Assembly: GCA_900769665.1 (NCBI GenBank)
Contig: CAAGHL010000050.1
Coordinates: forward strand, 1-52,473
Length of the DNA: 52,473 nucleotides
Direction of reading: 5' to 3'
Origin: Clostridia bacterium
GTDB taxonomy: Bacteria > Bacillota > Clostridia > Christensenellales > CAG-314
The position numbers and the translations under genes were made by a program. The notes beneath the pieces are model-generated. The model saw only the letters and a program-made list of their open reading frames with translations. It was not told the DNA's origin and searched no databases. Positions 41,404-50,291 of the stretch are shown in pieces (within the stretch, counting starts at the first letter, position 1; each line of letters begins with the position of its first letter).

Positions 41404-42888
41404 TCAGTCGTAGTCAACCTCGTAGTCGATTTTGAGTACGGCGCCCGTGTTGATGTCGATTTTTATCTCGAACTCGTAGGTTGCGCCCGTCAAACGGCTT
41501 TCGTAAACGGATTTGTACTCCACAATCGAGCCTTCTTGCTCGTCGATTTCCCAATTCAATTCGATGTCGGGAAGATTGAGGAAGGACAGTTTTTCGCGGA
41601 TCAAATCGTTGAGTTTATCCTTGTAATCGTCTGCGCCGGGCGTAACCGTTGCTTCGATTTCCAATTTGTACTCCAACAGTTTTCCGTCGAAGTCAAACTC
41701 GAAGTCAAATTTCGTTCCGTTGTAAACAAACTCTATTTCAGCCTTGCGTTCGTCTTCTTCGATGTCCCATTCTATTTGGATATTGCCGCGATCTTCCTCG
41801 CTGACTTTGGCAATTTCAAATGCTTGTTCAACGATTTTTTCCTTGGTAGCGTCGTCCAACTGTTCGTTTGCGGCAGGACGTTTGAGGACGGATTCTATGC
41901 TAAGTTTGTACACTTTGCCGCTGTCGGTTGCCATACGCGCAGCCACAACCTCGCACTCGTACTCGTAGCCGTTGTAGACGAATTCTACCTCGTATACCAT
42001 GCGCCCGTCTTCGTAATCGAGACGAACTTTCAACGAGTTGTTAAGCTCTTCTTCGGCAACGTCATTCAGACCGAACGCTTCTTTTGCCGCCGCAAATGCT
42101 TGTTGCAAGCCAATGTAACTGCCTTGGCTGGTAGTTCCATTACCGCTTTCCTTGCCGGTAAGTCCCGTCAAGATCAGCGACAAATCGTTCACCTTCAATT
42201 TTGCAAGGTCTTCCGCTTTGTGCGTGCCCTTGGTGTCTTTTTGCAAAATTTGCACAATCAAGCGTGCCTTTGCCACGGACATATTGTATTGTTCGGCAAT
42301 ATCTGCCGATTGTTTCTTTTCCTCTTCGGTTTCTGCTTCGGCGGAAATAATAACGTTGGGATCGATTTTGTTATTTTTCATCGCTTGAGTAATTTGCTCC
42401 GTCAACTCGCCTTCAAGCTTTTCCTTTTTGCCTGCTGCGGAAGTTTCCACATCCACCAAGACCGAGTTGGACATTTCCGACAAATAACCCTTACTGTACA
42501 TGGAACCGATGAGCGCGTATACCGTCACTTCAAGCGAGCACCCGTTGAAATCCATTGTACCTACTACCTGTTTTGCCTCTTCGTTGTGAGCCGTAACGCT
42601 CAACACCTTGCCCGCACCGTTTAGATTGATACTCAAACTGGGGTTGACATCCATCGATACCGTTGCAGCAGACGCTGTCTGCGTGTACATACCTATGCCG
42701 CCTGTCACTGCGCCTACAATAAGCACCAATGCCATGGCAAGCGAAGCCCACCGCCAATAATTGACCTTCGTCGCAGGACGTCTTGCGGCAGTAACCGCTT
42801 GGCAATCCGATTTGACCGAATTGAGGTTGTCGGGAGTCGCGTTGCGGAAGCTTGTGCGTACGCAGTTTTCTGTTTGTTTGTTGTTCAT
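41404..42888 (-). CDS. RsgI-like transmembrane anti-sigma factor with PepSY-like repeats
   Basis: 494 residues. A short cytoplasmic tail (~1-45), one membrane helix (~48-68), then the RsgI-type extracellular domain (VSMDVNPSLSINLNGAGKVLSVTAHNEEAKQVV) that in family members self-cleaves or links to a sensor. The C-terminal half holds about three repeated strand-helix units like PepSY (YEVEFVYNGYEYECEV; AEIEFVYNGTKFDFEF; GATYEFEIKIDINTGAVLKI). The cytoplasmic tail should bind the ECF sigma encoded 33 bases upstream. GGAG eight bases upstream selects ATG 42888. Confidence 0.85.
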   Translation of the reverse strand: MNNKQTENCVRTSFRNATPDNLNSVKSDCQAVTAARRPATKVNYWRWASLAMALVLIVGAVTGGIGMYTQTASAATVSMDVNPSLSINLNGAGKVLSVTAHNEEAKQVVGTMDFNGCSLEVTVYALIGSMYSKGYLSEMSNSVLVDVETSAAGKKEKLEGELTEQITQAMKNNKIDPNVIISAEAETEEEKKQSADIAEQYNMSVAKARLIVQILQKDTKGTHKAEDLAKLKVNDLSLILTGLTGKESGNGTTSQGSYIGLQQAFAAAKEAFGLNDVAEEELNNSLKVRLDYEDGRMVYEVEFVYNGYEYECEVVAARMATDSGKVYKLSIESVLKRPAANEQLDDATKEKIVEQAFEIAKVSEEDRGNIQIEWDIEEDERKAEIEFVYNGTKFDFEFDFDGKLLEYKLEIEATVTPGADDYKDKLNDLIREKLSFLNLPDIELNWEIDEQEGSIVEYKSVYESRLTGATYEFEIKIDINTGAVLKIDYEVDYD

Positions 42889-42921
42889 AACCGTCACTCC
42901 TTTGGGACAAATGTCGGTAAA

Positions 42922-43476
42922 CTAATTTGCCCCGATCATATTTTTTAATTTATCCAGCGCTCGGTTGTACTTACTGAGCGTTGTGGAAAGAGGGATACCC
43001 AACATGTCGGCAATTTCGCGATGTTTCATGCCGCCGACGGCGTGCATTACTATTATTTGGCGTTCCACTGCCGTAAGCTGTGACAAACACGCTTTTAGCG
43101 TCATTCTGTCGTCTGCATTGACGGAAGTGTTGTCGCCAAACATTCGCTCGATGTCTTCGTCTTTGACATCGGCAAATCGCTTACTTTGGTTGAAACGTTG
43201 GTAGCACATGTTTTTTGCTATCGTCAACATCCATGCCATTGGTTTGCCGTGCGACTTGTATTGCGCCGCCGATTCGTACACCTTGACAAAGCAATCGTGC
43301 ATGACGTCTTCCGCATCGAATCTGTTGCGTGTAAGCGACAGCGCGTAGGCAAAAACTGCACTGCTTGTCAAATCGTATAACTGTTCGAGAGCCGTTTCGT
43401 CGCCTTCCGCAATTCGGTAAATACAACGATCGATTTCTCTCGATAACGGCTTTTTGTCTTTCATGTCGGTTTTCAT
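42922..43476 (-). CDS. ECF-type RNA polymerase sigma factor
   Basis: 184 residues. Region 2 (YALSLTRNRFDAEDVMHDCFVKVYESAAQYK... MAWMLTIAKNMCYQRFNQSKR) and region 4 (LSQLTAVERQIIVMHAVGGMKHREIADMLGIPLSTTLSKYNRALDKLK) with no region 3, typical of ECF sigmas. GAGGAACTC precedes the start. It is co-transcribed with an RsgI-like anti-sigma; RsgI proteins more often partner SigI, so this is an uncommon pairing. Target promoters are unknown; self-control is likely. Confidence 0.93.
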   Translation of the reverse strand: MKTDMKDKKPLSREIDRCIYRIAEGDETALEQLYDLTSSAVFAYALSLTRNRFDAEDVMHDCFVKVYESAAQYKSHGKPMAWMLTIAKNMCYQRFNQSKRFADVKDEDIERMFGDNTSVNADDRMTLKACLSQLTAVERQIIVMHAVGGMKHREIADMLGIPLSTTLSKYNRALDKLKNMIGAN

Positions 43477-44164
43477 TGGTTGAGTTCCTCTTTTCGCTTG
43501 GTAAATATTTTTGACGGTCGTTTTATTGCAATTTTTTTAAAATTTCTGCACAATGTGTGCGTTTTGTCGTAAAACGACAAAAAAGTCGGGTGGGACGATA
43601 CGTTTTTATTGACGAGGTCGAGTATATGGTAGCCGCCAAGGCGTAAACCACACGCATCCACAACCGAGTTTTTCTCGTTCCGTGTACTTGAAAGTAGTTT
43701 AACGTAGCCCGATTTTATCTAACTAAGTAGAAAAATGTTCATCACGCACGTACTTCCGTTACATATTATACAACTTTTACGTAGTTAGCGCACGTATTAT
43801 TTTACGTTTTACACATTATCGTCAATTGTGTACATGAGTTTAGGCAAAAAGTCGGAAATACATATAAAAAAGGATTGAAAAACCAAAAGATTTCTCAATC
43901 CCAATAGTATATCAACACAAGTTTACTACAACACAAGGGTGATATGACAAGTTAAGCTTATTAGCAGTCACCGACTACACTACACATTTCCAATCGTTGA
44001 AGAGTATACAACTCGATGTTTTTGCATAAACGCTAACAAAAGTGTACATATAAAATACGTGCCTTTACCTATCATTATTTACGTGACTTTATTTGTTTAC
44101 GACACATATTATTTTACTAAGGTCGTAATAGTATTTTATCACAAAAATAACAATAAAATTTGTG
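43477..44164. other. Gene-free intergenic stretch
   Basis: Apart from a minus-strand terminator-like hairpin (GGATTGA 43872-43878 with TCAATCC 43895-43901, T-run on minus) I see only AT-rich sequence and two loosely similar blocks (GTATTATTTTACG near 43790 and ATATTATTTTACT near 44107). Confidence 0.55.
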
Positions 44165-44280
44165 TAGGGTTAATTTAGCCATCGCTAACAACCCTAAAAC
44201 TGACCTTTAAGAGTTTACTAACCCTTACTCGTCGACGGTAGGTCGCGCAAAAATTATTAGTGATAGCTAAACTAAACCTA
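44165..44280. mobile_element. MITE-like element, 116 bp, same family as 18365-18549
   Basis: Terminal inverted repeats: TAGGGTTAATTTAGCCATC at the left and its diverged complement at the right (GATAGCTAAACTAAACCTA). TA at both ends. The termini share TAGGG-TT-AATTT-GCCATC with the 18.4 kb element. The interior carries CTCGTCGACGGTAGGTCGCG, a sequence seen also at 32519 and 50493. Confidence 0.75.
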
Positions 44281-44309
44281 CGTATTGCTTTTTTTGACAT
44301 GTGCCAAAA

Positions 44310-44603
44310 CTACTTGGCAATAATCGAACACAAATACACCACAAAACTACAAACCTCGACAGTAGTAAGTATAATGGAAATCACCAATGCCGCCTTGGAC
44401 ATTGTTTCCCCTTCACCACCCAATTTGCGAGCCGTTTGTAGCCCGTAAGATGCAAATACGATTCCCAAAACAGATAGCAAAAAGGAGAATACCATCCCCA
44501 GTATGGCATATACGTTAGTTGGCGGAAACCCTACGTATGCTCCGCACGCCTTACATTCCCTTTCGTTGTCATTTATTTCCTTACCACAATATCTACAATA
44601 CAT
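44310..44603 (-). CDS. Zinc-ribbon membrane protein (DUF4190-like)
   Basis: 97 residues. N-terminal zinc ribbon with two CxxC knuckles (CRYCGKE; CKACGAY), then two membrane helices (NVYAILGMVFSFLLSVLGIVFASYG and ALVISIILTTVEVCSFVVYLCSII) around a Gly-rich loop. Small proteins of this layout are common in Clostridia; function unknown. GGAGG upstream sets the start. It is divergent from the XRE gene and its promoter carries a repeated ACATATGTG site. Confidence 0.8.
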   Translation of the reverse strand: MYCRYCGKEINDNERECKACGAYVGFPPTNVYAILGMVFSFLLSVLGIVFASYGLQTARKLGGEGETMSKAALVISIILTTVEVCSFVVYLCSIIAK

Positions 44604-44624
44604 TTCAATACCTCCGTTAATGGA

Positions 44625-44663
44625 ATTATATCACATATGTGAACGAGTGTCAATACATATGTG
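44625..44663. promoter_or_regulatory. Consensus promoter with paired ACATATGTG sites
   Basis: Read on minus: -35 TTGACA (44653-44648), 17-base spacer, -10 TATAAT (44630-44625). Palindrome ACATATGTG occurs inside the spacer (44633-44641) and again at 44655-44663, 22 bases apart (two helical turns). This fits binding by the divergent XRE regulator. Confidence 0.75.
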
Positions 44664-44720
44664 GTTTAATTATTTTACAAAAGTATTGTATTATTTTACA
44701 AAAAGGAAATAGTAATAAAT

Positions 44721-45023
44721 ATGGACATTTTAGCACGCATTGAAGAATTACGCAAAAAGAAAGGTTGGACGATGTACAAGCTCGGCAATGAAGCCGGATT
44801 AACCCCGTCAACGCTTGCAAACATGTATTCCAGAGGGACAAGTCCGTCAATAGGCACATTGTCCGCTATTTGCGCCGCATTAGACATATCGATGGCGGAG
44901 TTTTTCAACGACACTCCGCTTCTACAAACCGACGACGAAGCCATACTTATTGCAAAATACCGCAAGCTGACCGACAAACAGAAAAACGCGGTCAAGGTCA
45001 TTATCGAAGAAATGAACAAGTAA
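44721..45023 (+). CDS. XRE-family helix-turn-helix regulator
   Basis: 100 residues. The Cro/C1 helix-turn-helix spans ~5-60 (IEELRKKKGWTMYKLGNEAGLTPSTLANMYSRGTSPSIGTL), followed by a short C-terminal helical part (YRKLTDKQKNAVKVIIEEMNK) for dimerisation. AAGGAAA precedes the start by 12 bases. Probably represses itself and the divergent zinc-ribbon gene through the ACATATGTG pair. A terminator follows. Confidence 0.9.
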   Translation: MDILARIEELRKKKGWTMYKLGNEAGLTPSTLANMYSRGTSPSIGTLSAICAALDISMAEFFNDTPLLQTDDEAILIAKYRKLTDKQKNAVKVIIEEMNK

Positions 45024-45057
45024 AAATCCTTGACCGACTAAACGATACCCCTACATT

Positions 45058-45104
45058 AAAAAACCGCCTACGGCAAATACGTCGCAGACGGTTTTGTTTT
45101 ATTT
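45058..45104 (+). terminator. Terminator of the XRE gene
   Basis: AAAAACCG (45058-45065) and CGGTTTT (45088-45094) close a hairpin followed by GTTTTATTTTG. Confidence 0.75.
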
Positions 45105-45169
45105 TGTGACATGGTTGCAAACAAAAGTAAAAAAATCCCACGCAAAAACAAAGTTAATAAAGAATTTTT

Positions 45170-45376
45170 CTATTCCTTAGGTTTAAGTTTAGTCTCTTTG
45201 CCGTTTTCGTCCACGATGTAGGTGTTGTCCAAGGTTTGAAGCACGCCTTCGCGCCACTCCTTGATGTACTCCTCACGCAGACGGAATTGTTCCGCCTTTT
45301 CCTCGTTGGTCAATCCTTCGGGCGTTTTGCTTTTGTGTGCCAAAAAGTTGATACGGTCTATCTTTTCCTTAATCAT
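45170..45376 (-). CDS. DUF896 (YnzC-like) small protein
   Basis: 68 residues, highly charged helical hairpin: KIDRINFLAHKSKTPEGL, then TNEEKAEQFRLREEYIKEWREG and LDNTYIVDENG. Matches the DUF896/YnzC family, conserved in Firmicutes with no assigned function. GGAGG nine bases upstream selects 45376; the frame is open 36 codons further but without family similarity. No terminator is obvious; 45377-45618 holds no other gene. Confidence 0.88.
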   Translation of the reverse strand: MIKEKIDRINFLAHKSKTPEGLTNEEKAEQFRLREEYIKEWREGVLQTLDNTYIVDENGKETKLKPKE

Positions 45377-45618
45377 ACGATGTACCTCCGTGTTTCGTGC
45401 GACATATCCGAAAGCCTCGGTTGCCGCAACCAAACGTGCAATACCGTCGGCAAGCAAGCGTCGAACCACACGCAACTTGCCCACTCTGCCGACAACTAAA
45501 TTGTACCACCGTTTGCAAAAATAGTCAACAATGCAAGCAAATTCGCTCCGTTTTGCCGTGTTTTGACAAAGTTTTGCCGCAAATGGGCCGTCAAAACCGC
45601 ACTAACGCCGCAAAACGC

Positions 45619-45647
45619 TTGCATTTTGCAACGGTTTGTTGTATAAT
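45619..45647 (+). promoter_or_regulatory. Promoter of the SRP RNA
   Basis: -35 TTGCAT (45619-45624), 17-base spacer, -10 TATAAT (45642-45647), placing the start at about 45654. Confidence 0.85.
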
Positions 45648-45653
45648 ACTTAC

Positions 45654-45920
45654 ACTGCGCTAAGCGGGGAGCTAGCGGTGCCCTGTTGCCTACAATCCGC
45701 TACAGTAGGGCTGAATGTTGCAGGCGGTTTTATGTGTGGAAAGCCGTGAATTTGCAAGGAGTGTTGATACCAAGGTCTTGTGCAACGTGAATCTGTGAAC
45801 CGTGTCAGGGTGGGAACACAGCAGCACTAAGCAGTACGAGCGTGTGCCACGAGGTAGCTTTGGAGTAGCCACCTACAAGGATACCGTTTCGGCATGTATT
45901 GCCAACTGCAAATGCGCAGT
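45654..45920 (+). ncRNA. ffs: Signal recognition particle RNA, long Alu-containing form
   Basis: RNA core of the signal recognition particle, bound by Ffh. The 5' part (GGGGAGCTAGCGGTGCCCTG, then CAATCCGCTA) matches the Alu domain of clostridial SRP RNA, and helix 8 reads GTCAGGGTGGGAACACAGCA with the conserved internal loops. ACTGCGC at 45654 pairs with GCGCAGT at 45914-45920, closing a ~267-nt molecule like B. subtilis scRNA. A promoter lies at the right distance upstream and a terminator follows. Confidence 0.93.
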
Positions 45921-45933
45921 AATTAGCACACAC

Positions 45934-45971
45934 AACGAGGTTGTCGCGCTTGCGGTGACCTCGTTTTTGTT
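45934..45971 (+). terminator. Terminator of the SRP RNA
   Basis: AACGAGGT (45934-45941) and ACCTCGTT (45958-45965) with a G/C-rich inner stem, followed by TTTGTTTGG. Confidence 0.85.
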
Positions 45972-46019
45972 TGGTTTGCCACAAACCGACACTACCAAAG
46001 AACACATTACAGGTGAAAA

Positions 46020-46751
46020 ATGTACAAGCTTGAGATGCACTTACACACAATTGGGCGCTCGCCCTGTGCCAAAGTGGACGAAAGAACAATAGCCAAAGCC
46101 TACGCCGCCCAAAACTACGACGGCATTGTGATTACCAACCACTTCAACCGCTACTTGTGCGACGAGTACTACAAGAAAGGCTCGCCGTCGGACAACGTGC
46201 TGTTTTGGCTGGAAGCCTACTACACGCTAAAAAGAGAATGCGCCGTGTACGGGATAGACGTGTTCCTCGGGATGGAGTTGCTACTGGACGAGTTGACATA
46301 CTACAAGCCAAATCCGCCGCACGCCGAAACGCTTGTGTACGGCATCGAAGAGAAGTGGCTACTTGCCCACCCGTACGATTTGTTTGCGCTCACCTTGCCC
46401 CAATTGCACGACTTGTGCGCCAAAAAAGGTTGGCTGTTGTCGCAAGCGCACCCCTTCCGCGACGGAATAACCGCACTCGACCCGAAATACCTAGAAGGTG
46501 CGGAGATACACAACGGACACCCTCGCCAACCCAACCACAACGACCTTGCACACGAATTTGTGCTAAGCAACGGTTTGTTGCCGACAGCCGGTAGCGACTA
46601 CCACGAGGAAGGCTTTGAGGGAAGCGGCGTGTACTTACAAAACGCCGTCAAAACCAATGCGGAATTGCTTGCAGAATTGCGCAAGCGTACTCACCAACCC
46701 TTTGGCAAGGACGGTTTGGTAGACATGACAACGCCCGACAAAAAGAACTAA
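46020..46751 (+). CDS. PHP-domain phosphoesterase, stand-alone
   Basis: 243 residues. PHP motifs: EMHLHTIGRSPCAKVD at the N-terminus, VITNHFNRY, a mid EM(E) region GMELLLDEL, AHPFRDG and late AGSDYHEEG. A metal-dependent phosphoesterase is predicted; substrate unknown. It is only distantly similar to the 29242-29928 PHP protein. AGGTG lies six bases upstream. The gene follows the SRP RNA terminator by about 50 bases. Confidence 0.87.
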   Translation: MYKLEMHLHTIGRSPCAKVDERTIAKAYAAQNYDGIVITNHFNRYLCDEYYKKGSPSDNVLFWLEAYYTLKRECAVYGIDVFLGMELLLDELTYYKPNPPHAETLVYGIEEKWLLAHPYDLFALTLPQLHDLCAKKGWLLSQAHPFRDGITALDPKYLEGAEIHNGHPRQPNHNDLAHEFVLSNGLLPTAGSDYHEEGFEGSGVYLQNAVKTNAELLAELRKRTHQPFGKDGLVDMTTPDKKN

Positions 46752-46824
46752 TAGGACAGCTTTTGTCGCAAATTTTACGATACGTCACTAATTTTTGCCG
46801 ACATATAATTGTCATACAAACAAA

Positions 46825-46866
46825 ACTGCCGCAAACGCTCGATGCTTGCGACAGTCTTTTTATTTT
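46825..46866 (+). terminator. Terminator of the PHP gene
   Basis: ACTGCCGCAA (46825-46834) and TTGCGACAGT (46846-46855), then CTTTTTATTTTG. Confidence 0.75.
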
Positions 46867-46926
46867 GATTTATCGATTTTGCTTTTTACAAACTACACGC
46901 TCGATAAAACAAGCGAGATGTTTGCA

Positions 46927-47601
46927 CTAGTCTTTTTGCTCCACTTCGCGGAAAATTTCCCCTTTGACATAGGGCATCGGGTCAACGTTTTTGCCATCTA
47001 CGGCAACTTCCAAGTGCAAGTGTGCGCCGTCGCTAAACTCGTAGCCTGCGGAGGACGATACACTGCCGATTACGTCGCCCTTTTTGACGGTTTGTCCCTT
47101 GACAACCTTGACGTCGGACAACGAAGCATAGGTGCAAACCACGTTGTCGCCGTGGTCTACCTTGACGATGTTGCCCATGCCGTAACTTTCGGAAACGTCC
47201 ACAACCGTGCCGTCGTACATTGCCGAAACCTGCGTGCCGTCGTCGGCTACAAGGTCGATTGCGTTGTGCGTTGCCCACGTGTTGAGCGTCTTGTTGAAGA
47301 CAAACATCACGTCCTTACCGTCGCTGTACTCCATACTGATTGACGTGTACTGCAAGGGCGCGGCAAAGTAAATCTTGGCATAGGTGGGTTGTTGGGGCTT
47401 GGACGGATTGTCGGGCGTTGTAGGCTCGTCGGGCTTGACAACGGTCGGGTTGTCGTCGATGACGGGTTCGTTACCTGTAAGCGTTACTACAAGCACTACC
47501 GCCGTGATTGCCAATATACTGAAAATCAACAGCAACAGTGCCGCATGGTTACGCAAAAAACGCGCAAATTTGTTTGGTTGGGTGTTTGTGTTGGTACTCA
47601 T
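46927..47601 (-). CDS. SpoIIQ-like M23/LytM membrane protein
   Basis: 224 residues. Short cytoplasmic tail, one membrane helix (~20-42), a Pro/Thr/Asp linker, and a LytM domain with zinc ligands His112 and Asp116 (THNAIDL) and the HLHLEV motif (His194/196), so unlike B. subtilis SpoIIQ the metal site is intact, as in clostridia. It would sit in the forespore membrane and join SpoIIIAH across the gap, but a vegetative endopeptidase role cannot be ruled out. GGAGG upstream sets the start. Confidence 0.82.
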   Translation of the reverse strand: MSTNTNTQPNKFARFLRNHAALLLLIFSILAITAVVLVVTLTGNEPVIDDNPTVVKPDEPTTPDNPSKPQQPTYAKIYFAAPLQYTSISMEYSDGKDVMFVFNKTLNTWATHNAIDLVADDGTQVSAMYDGTVVDVSESYGMGNIVKVDHGDNVVCTYASLSDVKVVKGQTVKKGDVIGSVSSSAGYEFSDGAHLHLEVAVDGKNVDPMPYVKGEIFREVEQKD

Positions 47602-47724
47602 TTTTTGCCTCCGAATGATTGTTTTTGGTTTGGTGATGTTGCGATTGTTGACCGAAACGCCGTCGTTTATACACGCAACGGAAATTCTTTTTGTTTGCGC
47701 TTGCCGATGTGCGCCTACGCTCCG

Positions 47725-48174
47725 TCAGTAACTGCCCAACAGCAGCGGACTGCCGACAAACACGCCGTGTTCCGTCACAGCAATTTGCAGGTTGACAAGT
47801 TGTCCGTCGACGTAAATACCGCCCTTTACAAGCGTCGAATAACCGCAAAAAACGTATACGTTTGCAATTTTTTGTGACAAACACACGCTTACCGCCAGCC
47901 TCTCGACAATTGCGTCAACGTCGGTATCGGCAGGCAAACACACCGTCACGCCGTCCACGTACTTACACTTGGCAAGCGTTTTGCCAATGTCGCCGAAACA
48001 GCGCACTTCCTTGCCTAGCCCGTTGTCTTCGTGCGGCAAATCCGTCTTTCGGCAGTAAACTATGTACCCGTCGGCGTCGGCAAAGTACTTTGTAATGCTC
48101 TTTGGCGCAAGGCTTGCCAAACCGACGATAAGCACTGCCACCACAAGCAAAATTGTAACAATACGCAATCTCAT
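47725..48174 (-). CDS. Exported or anchored protein, possibly YwmB-like
   Basis: 149 residues. One N-terminal membrane helix (IVTILLVVAVLIVGLASLA), then an extracytoplasmic domain of alternating strands and helices (DGYIVYCRKTD; CKYVDGVTVCLPADTDVDAIVERL; VYVFCGYSTLVKGGIYVDGQLVNLQIAV) ending VGSPLLLGSY. The C-terminal part recalls YwmB, encoded near spoIID-spoIIQ in Bacillus, and the neighbour here is SpoIIQ-like; I am not certain. Start taken at ATG 48174; there is no clear Shine-Dalgarno, and a TTG ten codons earlier is possible. It lies 123 bases upstream of the SpoIIQ-like gene. Confidence 0.55.
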   Translation of the reverse strand: MRLRIVTILLVVAVLIVGLASLAPKSITKYFADADGYIVYCRKTDLPHEDNGLGKEVRCFGDIGKTLAKCKYVDGVTVCLPADTDVDAIVERLAVSVCLSQKIANVYVFCGYSTLVKGGIYVDGQLVNLQIAVTEHGVFVGSPLLLGSY

Positions 48175-48348
48175 ATCGGCAATTGTTGACCGATTTTTCC
48201 GCAAATAAACATTCGCTTTTCATTTGCCGCCACCAATCCAAAACAAGTTTTTCTTCACACAAAATAGCACACCTTCTTCATTTTCGGCAAACATGTACTC
48301 GATACACACCCCAACTACCAACCCTTTTCCAACCGCATTTCCACAGCT

Positions 48349-48382
48349 AGGCAAAAAAAAGACGTGCCAAGTTGGCACGCCT
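48349..48382 (-). terminator. Terminator of the Ppx/GppA gene
   Basis: CGTGCCA (48363-48369) and TGGCACG (48373-48379) with a three-base loop; on minus it is followed by a run of eight T. Confidence 0.88.
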
Positions 48383-48405
48383 TTATTATGTAGCACTGAG
48401 CAATA

Positions 48406-49917
48406 TTACAAAATTTCGAGGTTCTTTTTGAACACCTTTTTGAAGTCCATACCCATAAGGTTGGCGGCTTTTATCTCCAAATTAGCGTCGCAAGTAAGTT
48501 CCGTCTTCATGATTACGCTGTCGCCCAGCACGTCGCAACTAAGTTCCGTAACGGCATTGCGCATACCGAAGTCAAGCGCCGTTGCCAAACGCAAAATCAC
48601 GGACAACTTCTTGACGGCTTCCACGTCTTCCGGTGACAAAATGCAGTTGTACTTCGCCCACTCGGTGTAGTTGACTTCTTCCTTGTTGGCGACGTCGGTA
48701 ACCAATGCGGCAAGCACCAAATCGCGGTGAGAAATGCCGTACAGGTTGCTATTGAGGATCATATACGCCGTATGTTTGGCGTTGTTGTAAAATTTGAACG
48801 TCTTGCCGATGTCGTGCAACATTGCGCACACACGCAGTACCTTGACATATGCACGGGGGAACTTGTGCAAAACGCGCAGTTGCTTGAACAATTGCACGCA
48901 CAAATTGAACGTTTGCTCCGCATGAGCCACATTTACGCCCATATGCGTTGCCATGCTGTGCAAGGAGTAACCTAGCACGTCGGAGATAGGCTTTTCCAAC
49001 GTTTGCGGCACTGCGTAGTTGAACATAACGCCTTCACGCATGCCACTGCCGCTTGCAACGATGTTTGTAAAGCCCATGTAATCCACAAACGCCTTGATTA
49101 CCGCCAATGCCGAGGGGAATACGTCGGCGCGCGCCGAGCTAAGACCCTTGATACGGCGTTTTTTGTCGAGATCCAACGTGCGAATCATGTTGTACACGTA
49201 GTCGAAGTCGGCAACGTCCATGTTGTAGTTGTGCACCATGTCCAGCGGGTACTTCTTCACCTTGCGGATGATGCGAGCCAGATTGCGGCAACTTCCGCCT
49301 ACACCGATAAGTTGCGTGTCGGGGTCGATTTCCTTAAACCAATCCACCTCTTCCAAGCGCTCCTTGACGTATGCCACCATATCGTCACTGCATTGCTCGG
49401 GCGTTTTGTCCGGCGACACAAACATATTTGTCAAGGTAACCGCGCCAAACTCGAAAATTTTGGTATGCAGCACCGTACGACGGTTGTAGTACACAAACTT
49501 TGTGGAGCCGCCGCCGATCTCCATGATAAGTCCGCGAGGAATTTCCATAGAGTTGATTACGCCTTGGTACACGTAGTGCGCTTCCTCTTCCTCCCCCACA
49601 ACCGTTACGCGAATACCGGTAGCGTTGTACACGTCGGAAAGAAAAGTTTTTTGGTTGCTGGCACGACGTACCGCCGCCGTCGCAACGGCAAGGATACGAT
49701 CGACCTTTTTGATTGCGCACAGCTCCTTAAACAATTGAAGCGTTGCGATTGCTTGCATAATTCGTGTTTGTTTGAGGCTGCCGTCGGCTTCCGTTTCGCC
49801 CAAGCGAACTGCTTCGTGACGTTCCTCCGAAACCACAAAGTAACCGCCGTCAAGAACGTCATAGATTACAAGTCGCGCGGTGTTTGACCCGAGGTCGATT
49901 AGTGCTACTTTTTCCAT
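48406..49917 (-). CDS. Ppx/GppA family phosphatase with HD domain
   Basis: 503 residues. Actin-like Ppx/GppA fold: phosphate 1 loop IDLGSNTARLVIYD, AVATAAVRRASN, GEEEEAHYVYQG, phosphate 2 loop IMEIGGGSTKFVY, then a C-terminal HD domain with LHDIGKTFKFYNN and ISHRDLVLAAL. It could be an exopolyphosphatase or a (p)ppGpp-related pentaphosphate phosphatase; the HD extension fits the longer exopolyphosphatase form. No polyphosphate kinase gene is in the window. The start MEKVALIDLGSN is standard for the family. Confidence 0.92.
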   Translation of the reverse strand: MEKVALIDLGSNTARLVIYDVLDGGYFVVSEERHEAVRLGETEADGSLKQTRIMQAIATLQLFKELCAIKKVDRILAVATAAVRRASNQKTFLSDVYNATGIRVTVVGEEEEAHYVYQGVINSMEIPRGLIMEIGGGSTKFVYYNRRTVLHTKIFEFGAVTLTNMFVSPDKTPEQCSDDMVAYVKERLEEVDWFKEIDPDTQLIGVGGSCRNLARIIRKVKKYPLDMVHNYNMDVADFDYVYNMIRTLDLDKKRRIKGLSSARADVFPSALAVIKAFVDYMGFTNIVASGSGMREGVMFNYAVPQTLEKPISDVLGYSLHSMATHMGVNVAHAEQTFNLCVQLFKQLRVLHKFPRAYVKVLRVCAMLHDIGKTFKFYNNAKHTAYMILNSNLYGISHRDLVLAALVTDVANKEEVNYTEWAKYNCILSPEDVEAVKKLSVILRLATALDFGMRNAVTELSCDVLGDSVIMKTELTCDANLEIKAANLMGMDFKKVFKKNLEIL

Positions 49918-50076
49918 TGTATTACCTTCCTTATTAAATTGTCGACAACGCGCGTCCCACGAACTGCGGCAATACCGCTACGCCCACACCAACGGAAGCC
50001 ATGACTTTGCCTCATCTCCGTGGGCGAATCGACCCGACACTTAGTTTACGACAAGGGTTATCGATTTACCGAAGAT

Positions 50077-50105
50077 ATTATACCATATCGATTTTGGTTT
50101 GTATA
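50077..50105 (-). promoter_or_regulatory. Possible promoter of the Ppx/GppA gene
   Basis: Read on minus: -35 TATACA (50105-50100), 17-base spacer, -10 TATAAT (50082-50077). The -35 is weak. Confidence 0.5.
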
Positions 50106-50291
50106 GGGGGTTTTCAAAAAAAGTTGAAAATTTTGCATAAATTGCAGTTTTTTAACGCAAAATACACTTGACATAGAAAAAAATGAAGAAAAATAACAGC
50201 ATTGTGTTAGTCGCCTCGCAGTCACCACGCACGATAAACAAGTAGATAGAGGCGTAGCCACAAAGGTAGTGAAGATATGTATGGTGTCGAC

